Below, in pieces: positions 1 through 5,880 of a stretch of DNA of 8,802 nt (the first letter of the stretch is position 1; the number at the start of each line of letters is the position of its first letter). The stretch spans positions 1 to 8,802 of the forward strand of contig JAGBFY010000403.1 in assembly GCA_017936245.1 (NCBI GenBank). Direction: 5' to 3'. The translations under genes were made by a program, and so were the position numbers. A model generated the notes under the pieces. That model worked only from the letters and a program-made list of their open reading frames with translations. It searched no databases and had not been told where the DNA came from. The DNA comes from Kiritimatiellia bacterium (lineage in GTDB: Bacteria > Verrucomicrobiota > Kiritimatiellia > RFP12 > UBA1067).

Positions 1-122
1 ACGTCCTCCTCAAACCACTTGAAGAACCTGGGTGCACGTTCCGTAAAGGTCATAGGCTCGTCCGAGCGCTTTGCAAGAACGATCCTTTTCTTGAGAATAT
101 GCCGTTGTACTGCCTTGTCCAT
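1..122 (-). CDS. Possible N-terminal fragment of an unidentified protein (runs off the left edge)
   Basis: From an ATG at 122 the minus strand stays open to the window edge (40 codons plus 2 nt), starting MDKAVQRHILKKRI and ending at the edge with FFKWFEED. The frame is also open upstream to about position 180. The residues are rich in Lys, Arg and Glu with no signal peptide or membrane segment, so a cytosolic protein is likely if it is real. I do not recognise the family. There is no Shine-Dalgarno before the ATG, but a promoter-like pair (158-130) would place the transcript start almost at the ATG, which would suit a leaderless message. The orientation matches the operon to its right, and the hairpin at 238-290 separates the two. 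An alternative short frame from an ATG near 148 ends at a stop within the region. Confidence is low because only 40 codons are visible. Confidence 0.35.
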   Translation of the reverse strand, partial: MDKAVQRHILKKRIVLAKRSDEPMTFTERAPRFFKWFEED

Positions 123-129
123 GCCGAGA

Positions 130-158
130 AAGATACCAAATCTCCCATGCGAAGTCAA
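130..158 (-). promoter_or_regulatory. Candidate sigma-70-type promoter, extended -10
   Basis: On the minus strand TTGACT (158-153, five of six matches to TTGACA) is followed after exactly 17 nt by TATCTT (135-130, four of six matches to TATAAT). A TGG just before the second box fits an extended -10. The next ATG (122) starts 7 nt after the -10, so initiation would fall at or beside the start codon. It lies after the hairpin that ends the upstream operon. This is a pattern match only and could be chance. Confidence 0.35.
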
Positions 159-237
159 TGAGAATATGGTTCGGACTAGTTCTCAAAGGAAGGTGGTGGA
201 TGTTCTATCTATCAAGAATCAAGGGGAAGCGTTAAAT

Positions 238-290
238 TATTGCCCCGGCAGTGATATGTTGTGAGGCAACATATCACTGCCGGGGCAATA
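238..290 (-). terminator. Perfect 24-bp inverted repeat with 5-nt loop; probable operon 3' end or transcript stabiliser
   Basis: Positions 238-261 and 267-290 are perfectly reverse-complementary over 24 bp, with a 5-nt loop (262-266). A GC-rich block (GCCCCGGC and its complement) sits near the base of the stem. The repeat lies 61 nt beyond the stop codon of the GH127-type gene (352), where the end of the long leftward transcript is expected. In the transcript direction the stem is followed by ATTTAACG rather than a run of T, so it is not a textbook intrinsic terminator. It may instead terminate with help, protect the 3' end from exonucleases, or be a copy of a dispersed palindromic repeat. 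Confidence 0.6.
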
Positions 291-351
291 CCAACTGGCA
301 ATCGTGTCACTTTTGCGGTTCAACACCAGACTTGGCGTGGATGCACGTACG

Positions 352-2316
352 TCAGAACCATAAACTAAACCGCAGTCGCTGTTCCTTAAATTCATCACTG
401 GCTGAAATAAAGTCGCAAACCGGAATACAACGTGATTTCTCGCCTTCAATTGTCAAATTCCACGCACCCCACACTCCTGAAGTTGATATCTTCTTCAATT
501 GCAGTTCGGGATTATTTCCAAGGATGCTCTCGGGCGAAATCATCTCAGACTCAGGAGTGCCGACAATCTCAGCCTTGGCAAGCACCAATGGCCCACGCAT
601 TATCTTAACGGCTGGAGATGTGCGCATGTATTGTTCAATGCCCTTGTTTGAACCATAAGCCGCCCACATCTTGGTTTCCCAGCCATCAGCACTTTTAAGC
701 CTACCACCCATCTTTGCATTGGTCGCACAACCCGAATGGATACGTGGACGGAGGTCAAACGAAAACTGGTAAACAGATTCCCCTGCCGGTGCTTCAACAG
801 TTCGCCATGACCCGCGGTCTGAATCAGCCTCACTCCAGCATGGAATACGGAAACGCACTTTGCCGGCATGTTTTCTAACCACTTTTACCGAAACTTTATC
901 TCCGATGGGGTAATTTCCGGATATCTCGACCCGGTCATCACCAACCACCGCCTTGCCATCGTTGTAAAAAGCTATATGCAAAACCCCATCCGTATCATGC
1001 GCAACCATCGTCCTTGCGACATCAACCGCACAACGCGGCATATTGTTCACACAACAGTGCTGATGTTTCAAGCCGCTTTGCCCATGCCATGCCACATGGT
1101 GATAACCATGACTGCGAACACCTCTCGCGCCCCACTTTCCGTCACGACCGATACCCGCAAGATATGCGTTGTAGAACGCCAATTCAATCGCATCAACGTA
1201 TTTCGTCTTACCGGTGATAAGATACAGCTCGCGATTGAAACGGATCCAATGTATCGCATCGCACGGTTCCGTTATGCAGTTCGGCAATGCTGCGGCATTT
1301 GCGAACTGATCGTTGTAGCCTACTGAAAAGCATGCGTTAAGCTCATGCTTTTCTATAAGTTCCTGAAAGGCAACCATCGCATTCAAAACGCTTTCATCTC
1401 CCGTGACACGATAGTATTCCAAGAGGCCTTCACAGCAGCTCAGCATCTCATACACCTTTGCCCATGCCCAAGGAGCAGGATACCAGTCGGCCAAAGGCTT
1501 CCCTGCAAGCGCGTTGGAGATGAGATTGGGTGCGCGTCCATCTTTACGGCGGAAATCATCTACGATTGTCTTCGCAAAATCAAGATAATCCTTTCGCCCG
1601 GTCACTTTATAGAGTTCCAGCAACGGCTTCAGAACGGAAGAACTCGCCATACCGCAAAACGTCCCCGTATCGGCGAGGCGCAGATTCAACCGCTTCAGCA
1701 TGGCGATTTCCTGATCCATCGAACGGACAGCAGCATCAAGAATCCGCTTCTCACCTGTCAATTTCCAATTCGCCAACAATCCCCACATTGTGTACTTGCG
1801 ACACCACAGATTCCAGCACCAAACTGCCTTCTTGGTCGTATCCGTGCAATACTCTTTCCATCCAATCGGCTGCACGTACTCGGGATCCACGTAAGTTCCT
1901 AGATACCCATCCGGTTTCTGATAGGCGATAAGCCGAAGAGCTTCCTCCCGTAAAAATCTTTTCAGCCCGTCATCATGTTCGTATTCCGCCACATCACAGG
2001 CAGAAAGCATGAGTTTACCCCAGAACTCGCCTTTCCAGCGCCCCCACGGGCGTGTACGATACTTCTCTTCGCAATCCCCCTTCCCCGGAATAAATGACGT
2101 GTCATCATCAGGATTCGCAAACGCGTCTCTAGCCTCGGGAAATATCACATTGCGGGCGAACTCGCCCCGGACGCGATGATTCAAAAACCGTCCGATCTTA
2201 TCCCCGGCAAAACCGTCAAGATGCACATCACCGGCCGAAGGCGAAAGCAGCACATCATTTTTTCCAAACGCAACACACATGACAAACACCAGAATCAAAG
2301 TTAAATTGAATTTCAT
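352..2316 (-). CDS. GH127/DUF1680-family glycosidase (beta-L-arabinofuranosidase-like), secreted
   Basis: A 654-residue protein with an N-terminal signal peptide (about residues 1-18, hydrophobic LTLILVFVMCVAF). It matches the GH127 (Glyco_hydro_127, formerly DUF1680) layout: a KGEFWGKLMLSA-type helix near 95-106, a QKPDGYLGTY motif at 133-142, an (alpha/alpha)6 barrel to about 440, then beta-sandwich domains. The characterised family member HypBA1 uses a Zn-bound Cys nucleophile. Here E350-P-C352 and adjacent C421-C422 fit its Glu/Cys/Cys/Cys metal set, with C421 the likely nucleophile. The usual acid/base Glu ahead of the LPN motif appears as Asp336. Known relatives release beta-L-arabinofuranose, and one acts on aceric acid of rhamnogalacturonan II, so the substrate here is not fixed. 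I chose the ATG at 2316 because GGAG lies 6 nt upstream; the ATGs at 2319 and 2328 are alternatives. It is last in the gene run and is followed by the hairpin. Confidence 0.88.
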   Translation of the reverse strand: MKFNLTLILVFVMCVAFGKNDVLLSPSAGDVHLDGFAGDKIGRFLNHRVRGEFARNVIFPEARDAFANPDDDTSFIPGKGDCEEKYRTRPWGRWKGEFWGKLMLSACDVAEYEHDDGLKRFLREEALRLIAYQKPDGYLGTYVDPEYVQPIGWKEYCTDTTKKAVWCWNLWCRKYTMWGLLANWKLTGEKRILDAAVRSMDQEIAMLKRLNLRLADTGTFCGMASSSVLKPLLELYKVTGRKDYLDFAKTIVDDFRRKDGRAPNLISNALAGKPLADWYPAPWAWAKVYEMLSCCEGLLEYYRVTGDESVLNAMVAFQELIEKHELNACFSVGYNDQFANAAALPNCITEPCDAIHWIRFNRELYLITGKTKYVDAIELAFYNAYLAGIGRDGKWGARGVRSHGYHHVAWHGQSGLKHQHCCVNNMPRCAVDVARTMVAHDTDGVLHIAFYNDGKAVVGDDRVEISGNYPIGDKVSVKVVRKHAGKVRFRIPCWSEADSDRGSWRTVEAPAGESVYQFSFDLRPRIHSGCATNAKMGGRLKSADGWETKMWAAYGSNKGIEQYMRTSPAVKIMRGPLVLAKAEIVGTPESEMISPESILGNNPELQLKKISTSGVWGAWNLTIEGEKSRCIPVCDFISASDEFKEQRLRFSLWF

Positions 2317-2320
2317 CATT

Positions 2321-2326
2321 CTCTCC
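2321..2326 (-). promoter_or_regulatory. Shine-Dalgarno deciding the start of the GH127-type gene
   Basis: GGAGAG on the minus strand lies just after the TAA of the upstream gene (2330-2328). GGAG (2326-2323) is 6 nt from the ATG at 2316 and only 3 nt from the ATG at 2319. The ATG at 2328 overlaps the TAA (TAATG) and has no good site before it. This favours a protein starting MKFN, which begins directly with a signal peptide. Confidence 0.6.
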
Positions 2327-2327
2327 A

Positions 2328-4523
2328 TTATACAAAACAACGCACTCTGCCTGAAAAATCTGCCGTGTACAAACGATTGTCGGACACCTTCGCAGATGCG
2401 ATATATGGCACTCCTGTAAATATTCTTTCTCGACGCTCTCCACTCACGGGATCCCAGGCATAGAGTGCTCCGTCCTGAGCCGTCGCCCATATCAAGCCTT
2501 TCCAGACAACAGGAACAGAACACAATGAGCGTATAGGCGAATACTTATAGGTAGGCAATGAATACAGAGCCTGTTCAACTTGAGCCTTCCAGAGAAGATC
2601 AAGAGACTTTTCATCAAGACACACAAGACCTTCACTTGCGCTTCCAAAATAGATCCGTCCATCCAAAAACACGGGAGCGGTAAAACAGGAGACATCAAAC
2701 CCAAGCTTCTTCTGACGGACAATCTCACCGGATTTCGGATCCACCTCAAAATAACGGTCGTGCCCGGTCAGTATCAGCCTGCCGTTCCGATATAGCGGAA
2801 ATCCCATGCACTCCAGCCATGGTTCAGCAAGACGATGCCGTTCCTTTGCAGTAGGTGCATTGCCTAGCTTATGAATCCACAGTGTCTTACCGGTCTTGGC
2901 ATCATACCCGTACGTTCCAGCCCAATTTGCGCGGCCAACGACAACGTCACCGCAAATTGCCGGACAAGTGGGCGAACCTAGAAAAATACCGTATGTTGCA
3001 TCTGTCCGCCAGACTATCTCGGCAGAATCAGGGTCTATGGCAAATAACGACTTGCACGCATTGCCGATGTAAAGACGATTCGATACATCGTCATATGTCA
3101 TAAAGGAAGCCGAAAAACCTGAAGCCCCACCCCACAATCTGGTTCCGGTAAGCCCTATTTCATCCCTTGCATCGAACCTCCAGATGAGTTTTCCCGTCTT
3201 AGCATCCAAAGCGTAGACTTGCCAAAAAGTATCGTGCACATAAACCTTGTTCGCCCGACAGATTGCAGATGATACGACATCTCCTCGGGTGGGGAAAAAC
3301 CATTTCTTTACACCTGTCTTCGCATCAAAAGCGTAAAGTCCCCGCGTTCCCGCTCCCGAATAGTCGACAGATCCGACAAAAACATTGCCTGCACCTGTCT
3401 CCGGCATTGAATAATGTATATGACCATTGTCAATCCTGGCCTTCCATCCACCGGAAGGCGCCGCATCATCCGGATGCCATTGACTTTCAAGATCGAAGAT
3501 ATTTTCCGCACGGTTCACTGCACCATCAGCCGCGACATGAATCACCTGCAGCGTAGCATCGTTCTTATTTGGCGGCGCAGCTGAAATGATTGCAATGGTC
3601 CCATCGTCTGTGCGGTGAAAATAATTCGAATGTATATGCCCATGCACAACCGCCTTCAGCTTGCAAATCGCAGTTATCTCAAATGGTGTCGCGCTTTCGG
3701 TTGAAACAACCGATCGCGTGAAAAATTCCCGCAGATCCCAGAGGCGTGAATCAACGCCTCCATGCGTCAAAATCATGACGGGCTGTTTCTTGCGGGCGGC
3801 GATCACCAGATCGTTGCGCAGCCAGCCGACGACATCTTCGACATTGTAGCTCGGTCTGCCGTCCCCCCACATCATCGGTGTTGAAACGAAATGCGTGCCG
3901 CCAGCATCAAAAGAATACCAACAAGGCCCAAAGACGGATTCGAAAATCGACTCTCCTTTTTCTCTGCCTTTGATATCATGGTTGCCTAGAACATAGTACA
4001 CAGGACAACCCACCGTCCTATCATTCATTATTTCGGCATGCAGCGGCATTCGCTGTCCGTCGATATCCCCTGTATGCACCATAAACGCCGCACCAGATGC
4101 CGATGCAATATCTCGGGCTTTCGCCACCCACTTTCGCTCATCCGACAACCTACCAGGCTTTATTTCACTGTCCCCGATGTGCACAAACGAAAACGAACCG
4201 CGCTTTGAGGCACCCCACGCAACCAGTGAGAAATCATAATTGTTTCGCGGACCTTCGTATTTCAGATATCGTCTGTCTGTACGCCAACCGCTCGGCACTG
4301 TCACGAAAATAAAACGTGCCTTCTCATTTTCAGGAAGAGACCAAACACCGTCATCACCCGTTTCGACACAGTTCAGTCCGTCACTCACAACAACGCCACT
4401 TATCGGCTTTCCATCCGCCAAAACACGACCGGAAACTTTATGCGCCAGAGTGGTATCGCCAACCGCCGCCATCGCTCCTCCGGCAGCAGCGACCTTGATA
4501 AATGACCGTCTGTCGATTTTCAT
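2328..4523 (-). CDS. Tat-exported calcineurin-like metallophosphoesterase fused to a PQQ-like beta-propeller
   Basis: A 731-residue protein. Residues 5-10 (RRSFIK) followed by an Ala/Gly-rich stretch form a twin-arginine signal, with likely cleavage near residue 27. Residues 29-100 resemble the MetallophosN immunoglobulin-like domain (VSGRVLADGKPISGVVVSDG). Residues 110-320 are a calcineurin-type phosphoesterase with GD at 152-153, GNHD at 180-183, LTHGG at 252-256 and GHIH at 295-298. The first metal motif reads D118-S-E120 rather than the usual D-x-H. From about 375 to the end at least seven blade motifs of the type AFDAKTGVKKW, ALDAKTGKLIW, AIDPDSAEIVW recur, giving a PQQ/BamB-like propeller. 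No quinoprotein function is implied; such propellers often bind proteins or glycans. The start overlaps the upstream stop (ATGA), with AAAGGAA about 7 nt before it. Substrate unknown: a phosphoester of a glycan, lipid or nucleotide is possible. Confidence 0.88.
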   Translation of the reverse strand: MKIDRRSFIKVAAAGGAMAAVGDTTLAHKVSGRVLADGKPISGVVVSDGLNCVETGDDGVWSLPENEKARFIFVTVPSGWRTDRRYLKYEGPRNNYDFSLVAWGASKRGSFSFVHIGDSEIKPGRLSDERKWVAKARDIASASGAAFMVHTGDIDGQRMPLHAEIMNDRTVGCPVYYVLGNHDIKGREKGESIFESVFGPCWYSFDAGGTHFVSTPMMWGDGRPSYNVEDVVGWLRNDLVIAARKKQPVMILTHGGVDSRLWDLREFFTRSVVSTESATPFEITAICKLKAVVHGHIHSNYFHRTDDGTIAIISAAPPNKNDATLQVIHVAADGAVNRAENIFDLESQWHPDDAAPSGGWKARIDNGHIHYSMPETGAGNVFVGSVDYSGAGTRGLYAFDAKTGVKKWFFPTRGDVVSSAICRANKVYVHDTFWQVYALDAKTGKLIWRFDARDEIGLTGTRLWGGASGFSASFMTYDDVSNRLYIGNACKSLFAIDPDSAEIVWRTDATYGIFLGSPTCPAICGDVVVGRANWAGTYGYDAKTGKTLWIHKLGNAPTAKERHRLAEPWLECMGFPLYRNGRLILTGHDRYFEVDPKSGEIVRQKKLGFDVSCFTAPVFLDGRIYFGSASEGLVCLDEKSLDLLWKAQVEQALYSLPTYKYSPIRSLCSVPVVWKGLIWATAQDGALYAWDPVSGERRERIFTGVPYIASAKVSDNRLYTADFSGRVRCFV

Positions 4524-5866
4524 CGTTCATTTCCTTTCTTGCCATCAACCACAATCAGCGCATAAGCATTGTCATTCAATGCAAAACTGTATACACCATC
4601 TGAATTGCGCGGACACTGAACTGTCCCGTACGGACGCAGAACCTTAACGGATTTCGCCGCACACTCAAAACGTATTACATGTGAATCACACTGAGTATCG
4701 ACAGGGTTGTTTGACGCAAAAACCCAAAGTGCGCGACTTGAATCACACTCCTTGCGAGACACCATTTCCCCTACAAGAACAGGCGTACCGTCTGTTGTCC
4801 CCAAATGACGGAAAAAGCCGCCGTCATAGCGCATGACAGGTTTAATCCCATACTGCGCCAGATCTTTTTGTCGCGGCCAATCACCGATAAAATGTGTCGC
4901 GACATTTCTGAAACGCATATAGTCTGCAGCTATGCTCCGCAGTTCATGATTGATGTCACGAAGCTTGTCATATTGCTCTGTCTTGTCGCCGTTTGCCGTG
5001 TAGACGTTGTTCGTCCACCATCCTGGGCACCAGCATTCCCACACCAATGTTTCCGCTCCAAACGCCATGGCGACACCAGCCTGAAAGCGCAAGTTGTTTC
5101 GGGAAAGAAATCTAGAGGAGCCTGTCCTGGAATTGACTTGCGGATCATACCACAATGCCCTTCCCGTACGATGACAGGCATCGGCGACAGTCTTGAAATT
5201 ACCGTAATATCTCGGAAGCTTTGCCAATGTAATTTCATCCTTCTCGAAATACGGATAGTGGTCAAAACTGATATAGTCCAACGGAATCGTCCGGCAATAT
5301 ATCTCAATATGTTCTTCGTAACTATCGCAACCGAGCTGACTTGTTTTTTGAGAAGATGTGTTTTCATCGACTGAAGCGTAACAGGGATACAAATTGACAT
5401 AAACCAACTTGTCAGGCATACGCATTTTCATCAAAGAGGCGATTTCACCGATGTACTCCATATCTTTCGCACTTGGTTCATCCGAAAGCATATGGCCCAT
5501 TATCGCCGGGTGGTCAAGCCCGTCTTCAAGTGCACGGATCTGGTTTTCGTATTTTGCTCGTGGATATATCTCCGACATCTTTCCTGCACGAGAACCATTT
5601 CCTCCACACCAATAACCGACTCCGCGCAATGCCACTGCTGAAAGACCGTGCTTATGAAGCAGATCAAGAAACAAACGGTTTGATATCTCCACATCTGAAA
5701 CGAAATCGATTCCCGCATCTTTCATCTCAATGACATGACGTTCCGTACAGACCTTGGGATTTGTACGGTAATATCCCCCGGTTCCGATACGGAAACGGGA
5801 AATCTCCCCGGCAAATATGCCAACAATGAAACCTGAGACCGAAAGAAGGACGAAAAGCCTGCGCAT
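4520..5866 (-). CDS. Secreted TIM-barrel glycoside hydrolase, family not assigned (clan GH-A-like)
   Basis: A 448-residue protein with a signal peptide (MRRLFVLLSVSGFIVGIFAG, cleavage near 19-20). Residues 25-320 read as a (beta/alpha)8 barrel of glycosidase type: GHMLSDEPSAKDM (124-136) places Glu130 in a DEP motif typical of the acid/base on strand 4, DYISFDHYPYF (197-207) is a typical later strand, and LVWECW (274-279) places Glu277 where clan GH-A enzymes carry the nucleophile. These catalytic assignments are inferred from motif position. Residues about 360-442 look like a small C-terminal beta-sandwich. I cannot name the GH family; similar DEP proteins occur among GH42-like and uncharacterised families. 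AAGGAA (5880-5875) precedes the ATG, and the gap to the upstream gene is 14 nt. The 3' end overlaps the next gene by 4 nt, so translation is probably coupled. Confidence 0.75.
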   Translation of the reverse strand: MRRLFVLLSVSGFIVGIFAGEISRFRIGTGGYYRTNPKVCTERHVIEMKDAGIDFVSDVEISNRLFLDLLHKHGLSAVALRGVGYWCGGNGSRAGKMSEIYPRAKYENQIRALEDGLDHPAIMGHMLSDEPSAKDMEYIGEIASLMKMRMPDKLVYVNLYPCYASVDENTSSQKTSQLGCDSYEEHIEIYCRTIPLDYISFDHYPYFEKDEITLAKLPRYYGNFKTVADACHRTGRALWYDPQVNSRTGSSRFLSRNNLRFQAGVAMAFGAETLVWECWCPGWWTNNVYTANGDKTEQYDKLRDINHELRSIAADYMRFRNVATHFIGDWPRQKDLAQYGIKPVMRYDGGFFRHLGTTDGTPVLVGEMVSRKECDSSRALWVFASNNPVDTQCDSHVIRFECAAKSVKVLRPYGTVQCPRNSDGVYSFALNDNAYALIVVDGKKGNER

Positions 5867-5880
5867 CAGCTGGATTCCTT

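Noticed and set aside
73..148. Short minus-strand frame from an ATG near 148 vaguely like a piece of a Y1 (RAYT-type) transposase, which would have paired with the palindrome as a REP system
   Set aside because: The frame closes after about 32 codons, has no HUH or catalytic Tyr motif, and the resemblance is too weak to support a transposase.
19..264. Plus-strand frame from a TTG at 19 through the left part of the hairpin
   Set aside because: It has no ribosome site, runs into one arm of the inverted repeat, and opposes the better minus-strand frame and promoter-like pair.
868..1931. Several overlapping plus-strand frames opposite the GH127-type gene
   Set aside because: They are Arg/His/Ser/Pro-rich antisense shadows with no recognisable domains, and the minus-strand frame carries clear family motifs.
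2317..2523. N-terminal extension of the GH127-type gene upstream to 2523
   Set aside because: The extra 69 residues overlap the 3' coding part of the phosphoesterase-propeller gene (real propeller blades), have a non-secretory composition, and would bury the signal peptide that follows the GGAG-preceded ATG.
2328..3401. Quinoprotein dehydrogenase reading of the propeller
   Set aside because: The blades match the generic PQQ-like/BamB repeat, but there is no sign of the cofactor site or haem motif needed for a dehydrogenase.
4805..5374. 189-residue plus-strand frame opposite the TIM-barrel gene
   Set aside because: It has no domain resemblance and lies entirely antisense to a gene with recognisable catalytic motifs.
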